Shown piece by piece: positions 17,177 to 25,118 of a stretch of DNA of 64,000 nucleotides (positions are counted from its first letter, which is position 1; every line of letters starts with the position of its first letter). The translations under genes were made by a program, and so were the position numbers. The notes under the pieces are model-generated. The model did not search any database, had not been told where the DNA came from, and worked only from the letters and a program-made list of their open reading frames with translations. Location: contig NC_008541.1 of NCBI RefSeq assembly GCF_000196235.1, positions 1 to 64,000 on the forward strand, written 5' to 3'. This DNA comes from Arthrobacter sp. FB24. GTDB lineage: Bacteria; Actinomycetota; Actinomycetes; Actinomycetales; Micrococcaceae.

Positions 17177-17874
17177 TTTTCCACAATGGTTATCCACATT
17201 GTTGGTAACTTACATGCGTGTAGTTCAGACCCGCTCCCCCACGGAGCCCTTGCCAGCTGGCGATTATCGACAGGAAGCCGGGAGATTGTCCACATCTGTG
17301 GATAAAGATGTTCCTCCGGCCTGTGGTTAAGTGGACAACTTGGCTGGCGGGACGGGTGCTTGACCGGCTGGCGCCAGTGCCGAATCTGTTCGCCGGCCCG
17401 TCAACACCCCGCGGCGTAGTAAACGGATTTGCCCGCCGCCCGCTCCAGGGGGCCGGAAGAGCGCCATCGGCGTCTCAATCGCGATCAGTCCCGGAGCTAG
17501 TCAACAGGTTATGCACAGTGTTAATAACTCGCCGGATCTCAGCCTGACCAAGGAATTCAGCGGGAGGGCGCCCTCTTTGGCCCAGCGGAGCCAATTATCC
17601 CCCGCTTTATCCCCACCTGTGGATAACTTCTGGGGATAGCGTTGTTCGTAAGTGGATACCTCCGCCTCGCGGGCGCCGTCGGCTGCAACCGGAGTCCAGG
17701 GCGGAGTCAGGCCCCCCGCGCAGGCGAATTTCCGATCCCCGGCTGGTTATCCACAGACAATCCACAGTGTTAATAACTTACGACCCTGTTATTCATCCAC
17801 TGAGCGAGTCCGCGCAGGCCGTGGCCGGCGGAAGTCCCGTGCATCAGTCCCGAAGTTTTCAACACTGTGGATAA
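17177..17874. promoter_or_regulatory. Second DnaA-box cluster in a gene-free kilobase
   Basis: The gap 16876-17897 carries no credible gene. Exact TTATCCACA boxes lie at 17190-17198 and 17747-17755 (plus) and 17297-17305, 17618-17626 and 17866-17874 (minus). TTGTCCACA lies at 17286-17294. One- or two-mismatch boxes lie at 17177, 17264, 17322, 17330, 17509, 17607 and 17758. The 13-mer AGTGTTAATAACT occurs at 17517-17529 and 17766-17778, and its reverse complement lies in oriC at 1673-1685. It could be a DnaA-titration or DnaA-reactivation site, or an accessory part of the origin; the sequence does not decide between these. Confidence 0.8.
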
Positions 17875-17897
17875 GTTTCCCCACAGCTCGGGATAAC

Positions 17898-18509
17898 TCA
17901 GGGCCGCTCCGTCCACACGCCCGAGGAGCCCCGCCTGTGGCTATCCACCAGGTGGGTATCAATCATGCCGATCGCCTCCATGAGCGCGTGCATCGTGGTG
18001 GGTCCCACGAAGGCGAAACCTTTGCCCCGCAGGGCTTTGGACAGGGCAACGGACTCAGGCGATGTTGTGGGGATCTCTGCGTGGTTCTGCGGTCGTGGCG
18101 TCACCGACGGCTGGAAGCTCCAGACGAAGTCCACCAGACCGCCGTCGTCCCGCAATGCGATGGTGGCGCGGGCATTTGTGATGGCGGCCCTGATCTTGAG
18201 CCGGTTCCGGACAATGCCGGCGTCGAGCATCAGGCGTTCGACGTCCTCTTCGGTGAACGCAGCCACCGTGTCGGGCTGAAAGTCGTGGAACGCAGACCGG
18301 AAGGCGGGTCGCTTTCGCAGGATGGTGGCCCAGGATAATCCGGCCTGGAAGGCCTCCAGGCTGATGCGTTCGAACAGGCCCTGCTCGTCACGGACCGGCA
18401 TGCCCCATTCAGTGTCGTAGTACGCCTGGAGCAGCGGGTCCGCCGCAGCCCACGGTGGCCTGGCCAGGCCGTCGCTGCCGATGATGGTGCCGCGTTCGTC
18501 CGGGGTCAT
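17898..18509 (-). CDS. tag: DNA-3-methyladenine glycosylase I
   Basis: A 203-aa base-excision enzyme that removes 3-methyladenine. It has TEWGMPVRDEQGLFERISLEAFQAG (residues about 33-57), the LSWATILRKR segment of the helix-hairpin-helix fold, and GFAFVGPTTMHALMEAIGMI near 165-185. The family's zinc ligands are mostly absent: the usual Cys before the first Trp reads Pro, YHD reads YYD, and the C-terminal HxxxC reads HLVDS. It may be a zinc-less variant. ATG at 18509. Its 3' end borders the DnaA-box cluster. Confidence 0.88.
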   Translation of the reverse strand: MTPDERGTIIGSDGLARPPWAAADPLLQAYYDTEWGMPVRDEQGLFERISLEAFQAGLSWATILRKRPAFRSAFHDFQPDTVAAFTEEDVERLMLDAGIVRNRLKIRAAITNARATIALRDDGGLVDFVWSFQPSVTPRPQNHAEIPTTSPESVALSKALRGKGFAFVGPTTMHALMEAIGMIDTHLVDSHRRGSSGVWTERP

Positions 18510-18660
18510 CTGGGGTCCTTAGCTAGTCCTGCATCGTGCTGCAGACTCCAGCATATTCAGCGACCGGGAAGGACATGCGCCGGTGACCGCGAAACTCATA
18601 GCCGAACGATGACTCTCACATTATGCTGTGGCTCTGATCACAAATTACTGGGAGGTACGT

Positions 18661-20943
18661 GTGAGGAAAACCAAAATTGCCGTGGCTGGCGTGGCGGGGG
18701 TCGTTCTCGGGATGCTCAGCATCCAGGCCCCTGCCGTAGCCGCACCACCTGTTGACGACGGGTCGGGCGGAGCCGCCGCGGCAATCCGGCAGGACAACCG
18801 CCCCGGACCGCGGACGAAGGAACTCGTTGAACGGCGGAAGGCAGCCCTTGAAAAGGTGGCCAAGGGGCAGGCGAAAGCCAATGAAGACGGCGTGGTGCAG
18901 CTGGCGCCGGATAAGTTCGCCGAGGTAGAGACCGCCAGGCAGGACAAGATCTTCACCATCCTGGCCGAGTTCGGCGACCAGGGCTCGGGGCGGTTCGGAA
19001 CGACGCCCGGTCCGTTGCACAATACGATTGCGGAACCGGACCGCTCGGTGGACAACACCACGCTGTGGACCAAGGACTTCAGCCCCGCTTACTACGAAGA
19101 ACTCTTCAATGGCAGCGGCGAATCAATGAAGGGCTACTACGAGGCCGTCTCCAACAATCAGTACTCGGTAACAAATACGGTGACGAACTGGGTCAAGGTG
19201 CCCAACAACGGATCCTTCTACGGCGACAACGCCACCGAGGACACGGGCGGCGCATGGGCTTTTGTCCGGGACTCCGGCAACGCGTGGTGGGATTCCCAGC
19301 TGGCGGCCGGCAAGACACCGGCTGAAATTGACGCGTACCTTGCACAGTTCGATGTGTGGGACCGCTACGACTTCAACGGGAACGGTAACTTCGATGAACC
19401 GGACGGTTACATCGACCACTTCCAGGCGGTCCACGCCGGGGAAGGCGAGGAAGGTGGCGGCGGCACCCTGGGTGAGGACGCAATCTGGTCCCACCGCTGG
19501 TACGCCTTCGGCAACCAGTTCGGCTCTGCCGGACCGGAGGGTAACCTCTCCGGCGGTACCCGGATCGGGTCCTCAAAATACTGGCTTGGTGATTACACGA
19601 CGGAACCCGAGAACGGCGGAGTCGGCGTCTTTGCCCACGAATTCGGCCACGACCTCGGACTGCCGGACTTCTATGACACCACCGGGGCTGCCACCAACAG
19701 CACAGCGTTCTGGACCCTCATGAGCTCAGGCTCCTGGTTGGGCCACGGTTCTGCTGCCAATGAAGGGATCGGAACCACCCCGGGCCTGATGGGACCCGAA
19801 GAGAAGCTTTTCCTTGGCTGGCTTGACCACAGCACAGTGAATGCGGGCTCCAGCGGTGACTTTGTCCTGAACCCGTCCCAACTTCAGGTTGACGGCAAGG
19901 ACCAGGCCGTCCGGGTGAACCTGCCGGATAAGACAACCACCACGAACTACACAGCTCCCTCCTCAGGGATCAAGGCATGGTGGACGGGCAGCGCGGACAA
20001 CCTCAATGAATCCCTGACCCATGCCGTTCCGGCGCAGTCGCGGGTAACCGTTACAGCGAACGCCTGGTACGACATAGAGGCGAACTACGACTACCTCTAT
20101 GGTGAGTACTCCACCGATGGTGGCAAGACCTGGAAATCAGCGGGACGGGCGCTCAGCGGAGCGGCCGGCTGGGGGCAGCTGCGCTACTCCTACGACGCCG
20201 CCGGCCTGGAATCGTTGTTCCGCTTCAGGTACCAGACCGACGGCGGCGTCCACAACCCCGGTGCCTTCATTGACGACATCAGGATTTCGGCCGGAAAGAC
20301 CGTAATCCTGAGTGACGACGTCGAATCCGGCGCGGGACAGTGGGTTGCCGAGGGTTCGTGGCAACTGAGCAGCGGCTCCGTCACCCGGACCACTGAGCAG
20401 TACTACCTCGTGGAGAACCGGGAGTACGTGGGGTTCGACGCGACGCTCGCGGAGGGCCCATATGCCTTCACCAAGGGCATCACGGCACCGAATTGGGTGG
20501 ATTTCTTCAAGTACCAGAACGGCATGCTGGTCTGGTACGTCGACGACTCGTACGCGGACAACAACGTTTCGGCGCACCCCGGCGCCGGTTCGGCGCTGCC
20601 CGTGGATGCCCGGCCGGCGCCGCTGAAGTGGTCCGACGGCACGATGCCCGGCAACAGCCGCCAGCCGTTTGACGCGACCTTCGGTTTGGAGGCTACGGAT
20701 CCGCTGTGCATCGCGAAGGAAGTGCAGACCGGTACCAAGCGCAGTCCGTCGATCAGCTCACTTGACGCCTGCGCACCGAGCAGCGCCCCGATCGGAGTTT
20801 TCGAGGACAGCGATCCGCTGGCCTACTACAGCTCCGACAACCCGTACGGAAGCGTCAAGGTTGCGGGTCACGGCGTGGAGATTTCCGTCACGTCCGACGC
20901 CGGCACCGACCTGGCGATCCACGTGCTCAACCCCGGCCAGTAA
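18661..20943 (+). CDS. Secreted M6-family metalloprotease (immune inhibitor A type)
   Basis: A 760-aa secreted zinc protease. The signal peptide spans residues 1-30 with cleavage near AVAAPP, followed by a charged propeptide-like stretch. The zinc site is HEFGHDLGLPDFYD with H326, E327 and H330, and the M6 immune-inhibitor A pattern continues downstream. C-terminal beta-rich repeats (from about residue 440) resemble the MAM/concanavalin-like modules of this family. GTG 18661 is chosen because GGAGGT lies 4 bases upstream and the signal peptide starts there. Substrates are unknown, but extracellular protein degradation is likely. A strong hairpin terminates it. Confidence 0.92.
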   Translation: MRKTKIAVAGVAGVVLGMLSIQAPAVAAPPVDDGSGGAAAAIRQDNRPGPRTKELVERRKAALEKVAKGQAKANEDGVVQLAPDKFAEVETARQDKIFTILAEFGDQGSGRFGTTPGPLHNTIAEPDRSVDNTTLWTKDFSPAYYEELFNGSGESMKGYYEAVSNNQYSVTNTVTNWVKVPNNGSFYGDNATEDTGGAWAFVRDSGNAWWDSQLAAGKTPAEIDAYLAQFDVWDRYDFNGNGNFDEPDGYIDHFQAVHAGEGEEGGGGTLGEDAIWSHRWYAFGNQFGSAGPEGNLSGGTRIGSSKYWLGDYTTEPENGGVGVFAHEFGHDLGLPDFYDTTGAATNSTAFWTLMSSGSWLGHGSAANEGIGTTPGLMGPEEKLFLGWLDHSTVNAGSSGDFVLNPSQLQVDGKDQAVRVNLPDKTTTTNYTAPSSGIKAWWTGSADNLNESLTHAVPAQSRVTVTANAWYDIEANYDYLYGEYSTDGGKTWKSAGRALSGAAGWGQLRYSYDAAGLESLFRFRYQTDGGVHNPGAFIDDIRISAGKTVILSDDVESGAGQWVAEGSWQLSSGSVTRTTEQYYLVENREYVGFDATLAEGPYAFTKGITAPNWVDFFKYQNGMLVWYVDDSYADNNVSAHPGAGSALPVDARPAPLKWSDGTMPGNSRQPFDATFGLEATDPLCIAKEVQTGTKRSPSISSLDACAPSSAPIGVFEDSDPLAYYSSDNPYGSVKVAGHGVEISVTSDAGTDLAIHVLNPGQ

Positions 20944-20974
20944 TCAGCAGCGGCCGGCAATAAACCGGCAAAGT

Positions 20975-21011
20975 AAAAGCCGGACCGGCACAATGTGCCG
21001 GTCCGGCTTTT
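20975..21011. terminator. Bidirectional terminator between the M6 protease and crgA
   Basis: A perfect 17-bp stem (20975-20991 with 20995-21011) with a 3-base loop, AAAA at one foot and TTTT at the other. It serves both convergent genes. Confidence 0.92.
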
Positions 21012-21063
21012 CGTTAAACGCGGGGTGCTCGCCGGACGGTGCCGGCCAAACGGACGCCTGGGG

Positions 21064-21318
21064 CTACGAACGCCACCGGGTGGTCATCAAAAAACCCGCG
21101 ATGGCAATGCCGAATCCGGCCACGATGTTCCACGATCCCCAATCCCTGACCGGAAGGGCACCCTCGCTGATGTAGAAGGTGATGATCCACAGCAGCCCGA
21201 GGATCATCAGGCCGAACATGACGGGCTTGAACCACACCGCGTTCGGCTTGTATGCCTGCGATGCAGAAGCCGGCTTTCCCGCGGGAACGGTCTTCTTTCG
21301 TGGCTTTGACTCGGGCAC
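21064..21318 (-). CDS. crgA: Cell division protein CrgA
   Basis: An 84-aa membrane protein of the actinobacterial division apparatus that interacts with FtsZ and septal peptidoglycan proteins. A basic N-terminus (PESKPRKKTVPAGK) precedes two membrane helices, about VWFKPVMFGLMILGLLWIIT and WNIVAGFGIAIAGFLMTTRW. GTG 21318 is chosen because GAGGAGG lies 6 bases upstream; the longer frame adds 73 residues unlike the family. Position beside sortase E, trpG and the pkn cluster is the conserved context. Confidence 0.93.
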   Translation of the reverse strand: MPESKPRKKTVPAGKPASASQAYKPNAVWFKPVMFGLMILGLLWIITFYISEGALPVRDWGSWNIVAGFGIAIAGFLMTTRWRS

Positions 21319-21494
21319 GGGTCCTCCTCGTCGGGCTGAATCAAGGGCGGAGCCTCCGGCTTGATATCCTGCAGGAAGGAATATGCCGGCGGGGTTGGCG
21401 CCTTTGGTCAGGTCTGAATTCTTACTAGCAGCCAATTCTAGCTGTAGTTCAGAACACACCGGCGCCAGTCCAGGCAGCCAATTGAGGAGACCAC

Positions 21495-22295
21495 GTGGTG
21501 TTGCTGGAGAAGGAGACGACTGCTGCCGTGCCGGCACGCGGCGTCGGGGTTCTCCGTATAGTCGTCCAGATCGTTGGCGAACTGCTGATCACGGTGGGAG
21601 TCATCCTGCTCCTGTTCGTCGCATGGCAGCTCTGGTGGACCAATGTGGAGTCCGATGCGAAGCAGAGCGAGACGATCAAAAATTTCGCCCAGGAACTGGG
21701 CGGTTCCGCAGCTCCCGCGGCATCCGATGCGCCTGACGCCTCGACACCGGCCCCGACCCCGACCGACTACGGTCCGCCGAGGGTCGCCGAAGCGCCAGGA
21801 CACGGCCAAACCATCGGCATCATGTACATCCCCCGTTTTGGTGCGGACTACACCCGGCCCATCGTGCAGGGAACTTCCACGGACGTCCTCGATACGCTGG
21901 GCCTTGGCCACTACAGTGACACGGCGATGCCTGGGGCAACCGGCAACTTCGCTGTGGCCGGCCATCGCCAGACCCACGGGGCGGTCCTGGACAACATCCA
22001 CACCCTGGTTCCCGGGGACAAGATCTACGTCCAGACCAGGGACGGGTTTTATGTCTACGTCTTCAGGAACAACCAGATCGTCCTTCCGTCGGCCACGGAT
22101 GTGCTGCTCCCCGTACCCACCCAGCCCGCCGCCCGGCCCACGGAGGCTTACCTCACCATGACCAGCTGCAATCCGCGCTTCGGCTCGCAGGAACGCATCA
22201 TTGCCTATTCACTGCTGGACCACTGGCAGCCCGCCTCGGCTGGACCGCCGGCAGAAATCGCGGCCCAGGTGGCCAAGGCACTCGGGAAGGGCTGA
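21495..22295 (+). CDS. Class E sortase
   Basis: A membrane-bound cysteine transpeptidase that anchors proteins to the cell wall, in class E preferring LAxTG-type sorting signals. One N-terminal membrane helix (residues about 22-46) is followed by a Pro/Ala-rich linker and the catalytic domain. The catalytic residues are H157 (AVAGHRQTHG), C225 (TMTSCNPRFG) and R234 (SQERIIAY). GTG start at 21495, with TTGAGGAGACC 5-14 bases upstream. Divergent from crgA. A small membrane gene and trpG follow closely. Confidence 0.93.
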   Translation: MVLLEKETTAAVPARGVGVLRIVVQIVGELLITVGVILLLFVAWQLWWTNVESDAKQSETIKNFAQELGGSAAPAASDAPDASTPAPTPTDYGPPRVAEAPGHGQTIGIMYIPRFGADYTRPIVQGTSTDVLDTLGLGHYSDTAMPGATGNFAVAGHRQTHGAVLDNIHTLVPGDKIYVQTRDGFYVYVFRNNQIVLPSATDVLLPVPTQPAARPTEAYLTMTSCNPRFGSQERIIAYSLLDHWQPASAGPPAEIAAQVAKALGKG

Positions 22296-22299
22296 CGCC

Positions 22300-22470
22300 A
22301 TGTACGGATGGATTTTCCGCCACCTGCCCGGGCCGCTGTGGTTCAGGATTGCCACCTCACTGGTGCTGCTGGCCGGCGTGCTGGTATTGATGGTTCAGTT
22401 CCTCTTCCCCTGGATGTCACAGTTCACCCAGTTCACCGACTCAACGATTGGTTTAGTAACTCGACAATGA
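22300..22470 (+). CDS. Small conserved membrane protein between sortase and trpG
   Basis: A 56-aa protein with one strong membrane helix (about IATSLVLLAGVLVLMVQFLF) after a short basic start MYGWIFRHLPGPLWFR, which may face the cytoplasm. A gene of this size and type commonly lies between sortase E and trpG in Actinobacteria; I know no function. ATG 22300 has GGAAGGG about 8 bases upstream and starts 4 bases after the sortase stop. Its TGA overlaps the trpG ATG (ATGA), so the three genes are probably cotranscribed. Confidence 0.85.
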   Translation: MYGWIFRHLPGPLWFRIATSLVLLAGVLVLMVQFLFPWMSQFTQFTDSTIGLVTRQ

Positions 22471-23108
22471 GCACCACCAAGATCCTGGTCGTAGACAACT
22501 ACGACAGCTTTGTTTACACCCTGGTGGGCTACCTCCAGGAGCTCGGCGCCGAAACAACGGTGGTCCGCAACGACGACGTCACCCTTGCTGAGGCAATCGA
22601 GATGGCTGACGCGCGCGACGGCGTCCTCATCTCCCCGGGCCCCGGCACCCCCGCGGAGGCCGGCGTCTGCATTGATCTGATCAAGTGGTGCGGCAGCCAC
22701 GACAAGCCGATGTTCGGCGTCTGCCTGGGCCACCAGGCACTGGCCGAAGCCTACGGGGCCACGGTGACGCACGCCCCGGAGCTGATGCACGGCAAGACTT
22801 CCCTCGTGGAGCACGAAGGAGCCAGCGTCTTCGCGGGACTCCCCTCCCCTGTCACTGCCACGCGATACCACTCCCTGGCCGCTGTCCGCGAAACCATCCC
22901 GGACATCCTCGAGATCACAGCCCAGACGGCAAACGGCGTGATCATGGGCCTGCAGCACCGGAAGGCACCGCTCTGCGGTGTGCAATTCCACCCGGAGTCG
23001 GTTCTCACTGAGGGTGGTTACCAGATGCTGGGCAACTGGCTAGAATCACTCGGCATGGCCGGCGCGGCCGAGCGCGCTGCCAAACTGAGTCCCCTCATCC
23101 AGCACTGA
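22467..23108 (+). CDS. trpG: Anthranilate/aminodeoxychorismate synthase glutamine amidotransferase subunit
   Basis: A class I glutamine amidotransferase that supplies ammonia to chorismate for anthranilate (tryptophan) or aminodeoxychorismate (folate). The 213-aa protein opens with ILVVDNYDSFVYTLVGYL and has the oxyanion loop SPGPGTPAEAG, nucleophile Cys in GVCLGHQALAEAYG, and the catalytic His-Glu in VQFHPESVLTEGG. No partner component I gene is nearby, so trpG and pabA roles cannot be separated; it may serve both. ATG overlaps the preceding stop. Confidence 0.92.
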   Translation: MSTTKILVVDNYDSFVYTLVGYLQELGAETTVVRNDDVTLAEAIEMADARDGVLISPGPGTPAEAGVCIDLIKWCGSHDKPMFGVCLGHQALAEAYGATVTHAPELMHGKTSLVEHEGASVFAGLPSPVTATRYHSLAAVRETIPDILEITAQTANGVIMGLQHRKAPLCGVQFHPESVLTEGGYQMLGNWLESLGMAGAAERAAKLSPLIQH

Positions 23109-23163
23109 GGGCGGCGCGCCTATCCTTTCAGGCGCAAACTCCTCGGGCGACAGGGCGGGCCTA

Positions 23164-25062
23164 CTATCCCCGGTCCCGGCTCGTCTCGGTAGGCGTGGGC
23201 GTCGGCGTTGGAGTCGGCTTGGGGCTGGGCGCCGGCGCCTTGGCGACGATAATGGAGATGGTTTTGCCCTGCTCCACCAGCGAGTTGACGGCGTCGCTCT
23301 GCTCGGTGACCTTCCCCGGTTCAACTTCGGAGTTTTCGACTTCCTTCACATCGATGCCAAGGCCCAGGTTCTTGAGTGCCGTCTCCGCCTCCGCCCTGGG
23401 CAGCCCGCGGAGTTCGGGCATGGCCACCTTGCCGGTGGACACCACGATTTCCACGGTGCTTCCGACTGCGACGGTCTGACCCGGCGCCGGCTTGGTGGTG
23501 ATCACGATTCCGGTGGGAACGGTGGCGCTGTTGGCCATGGTGGTTCCGGGGGCGCCGGCGAGGCCGATCTGGCGAAGAACGTCCCGGGCCGCCGCTTCGG
23601 TCCGCCCCGGCAGATCATCCGGGATTTTGACGGCGCTCGGGCCGTCGGAGATGTTCAGGGTTACCTTCGAGTCCGGTTCCATGGCGGTGCCGGCGGCCGG
23701 CACCGTGCCGATGGCCGTGCCCTTGGTGATGGTGTCGTGCGGCAACCTGGTGATCTGCGGGCTCAGCCTGGCGTTGTACAACCGCTGAAGCGCCTCGGAC
23801 TCCGTCAGCGACGATACGGCCGGCACCTCTACCTTCGCCACCGGAGGGGGCGCCTGGTTCATCATGTTGTAGAGCCAGAGGCCGCCGCCGGCCAGCACCA
23901 GCAGGGTGAAGATCACCAACGTGGCAATCCAGGTTCGACGGCGGGATTTCTGCCGCGGGGTGCGCTCACGTTCCGGCGGAAACCCGAGGGGAAGATCACT
24001 GGATTCCGAGGGCTCATAAACCTGCGCCGGAATCGCCTGGTCGTCGCCAAGGGTGTCATGGACGGGCCGCAGCCGGCCGCTCGGTGAATCATCGAGGAAG
24101 CTTGCCCCCGTCAGCGAGTAAGGCGCGGCGAGGGCCGTCCGTTCCCCGGCCGGGACCGTGTTGTTGGGATCTGTCGGGGCCTCGCCCGCCGCCACATCAG
24201 GCACGGGGATGCCGTTGCGGGCCGCCCGGAGTGCCCGCTGGAATGCGGCCGCATCCTGGAAACGGTCAGCACGGTTCTTCTGCAGGGCCTTCGAAAGGAC
24301 GCTGTCCAGGGCCTCTGACACCTCGGGGTTGAGGCTGCTGGCCGGTTCCGGAATCTCGCGGACGTGCTGGTAGGCGACTGATACGGGACTGTCACCGATG
24401 AACGGGGGCCTTCCCGTCAGCATTTCGTACAGCAGGCACGCCGCGGAGTAGAGATCACTCCGGGCGTCCACAGTTTCACCGCGGGCCTGTTCCGGAGAGA
24501 GATACTGCGCCGTGCCCACGACCGCCTGGGTCTGGGTCATGGTGGCGGACGAATCGGCCATGGCCCGGGCAATCCCGAAATCCATGACTTTGATGGTGTC
24601 CGAGTCTTCGCAGAACATCACGTTGGCGGGCTTGATATCCCGGTGTACGATTCCCGCCCGGTGGCTGTACTCGAGGGCGGAGAGCACGCCGAGCGTGAAG
24701 TCGATGGCGTGGTCGATGCTGACTTCCTTCGCACGGATGAGATCCCTCAGGGTCTTTCCGGACACGAATTCCATCACGATGTACGGCACACGGACAGTGT
24801 CCTCGGGACCGCCCGGCACTGCGTGGTCCCCCGTGTCGTAGATGGCAACGATCGAAGGATGGTTCAACGCGGCCACGGCCTGGGCTTCGCGCTTGAACCG
24901 CGCCTGGAACTGTGGATCCCGGGCAAGGTCCGGTCGCAGCAGCTTGATGGCCACTGTCCGGCCCAGTCGGGTGTCCAGGCCCCGGTGGACGTCCGCCATA
25001 CCGCCGCGGCCGATCAGCTCACCGAGTTCGTACCGTCCGTTGAGGACGCGCTGGGTGTTCAC
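23164..25062 (-). CDS. pknB: PASTA-domain serine/threonine kinase PknB
   Basis: Membrane receptor kinase controlling cell-wall synthesis and division. The kinase domain (about 10-270) has GRGGMADV, VAIKLL, HRDIKPANV, DFGIA and the activation-loop TATMTQTQ-like region (SSATMTQTQAVVGTAQYLSPEQ). One membrane helix near residue 385 (WIATLVIFTLLVLAGGGLWL) precedes three extracellular PASTA repeats and a Pro/Thr tail. PASTA domains sense muropeptides or lipid II (family knowledge). The GTG at 25062 is preferred (AGAGAGGA about 11 bases upstream, starting MNTQRVLNGRYE). GTG 25110 would add 16 residues and lacks an RBS. It is the last gene of the seven-gene operon. Confidence 0.93.
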   Translation of the reverse strand: MNTQRVLNGRYELGELIGRGGMADVHRGLDTRLGRTVAIKLLRPDLARDPQFQARFKREAQAVAALNHPSIVAIYDTGDHAVPGGPEDTVRVPYIVMEFVSGKTLRDLIRAKEVSIDHAIDFTLGVLSALEYSHRAGIVHRDIKPANVMFCEDSDTIKVMDFGIARAMADSSATMTQTQAVVGTAQYLSPEQARGETVDARSDLYSAACLLYEMLTGRPPFIGDSPVSVAYQHVREIPEPASSLNPEVSEALDSVLSKALQKNRADRFQDAAAFQRALRAARNGIPVPDVAAGEAPTDPNNTVPAGERTALAAPYSLTGASFLDDSPSGRLRPVHDTLGDDQAIPAQVYEPSESSDLPLGFPPERERTPRQKSRRRTWIATLVIFTLLVLAGGGLWLYNMMNQAPPPVAKVEVPAVSSLTESEALQRLYNARLSPQITRLPHDTITKGTAIGTVPAAGTAMEPDSKVTLNISDGPSAVKIPDDLPGRTEAAARDVLRQIGLAGAPGTTMANSATVPTGIVITTKPAPGQTVAVGSTVEIVVSTGKVAMPELRGLPRAEAETALKNLGLGIDVKEVENSEVEPGKVTEQSDAVNSLVEQGKTISIIVAKAPAPSPKPTPTPTPTPTETSRDRG

Positions 25063-25118
25063 TGGGAGGCTGTCCTCTCTGTGCGACGGGAGACGGGGTG
25101 AGTTCGGCACGGTGAGCC

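Noticed and set aside
16872..17305. Several overlapping open frames after the rhomboid gene
   Set aside because: Arg/Gly/Pro-rich repeat translations with no domain; they overlap the DnaA-box cluster on both strands.
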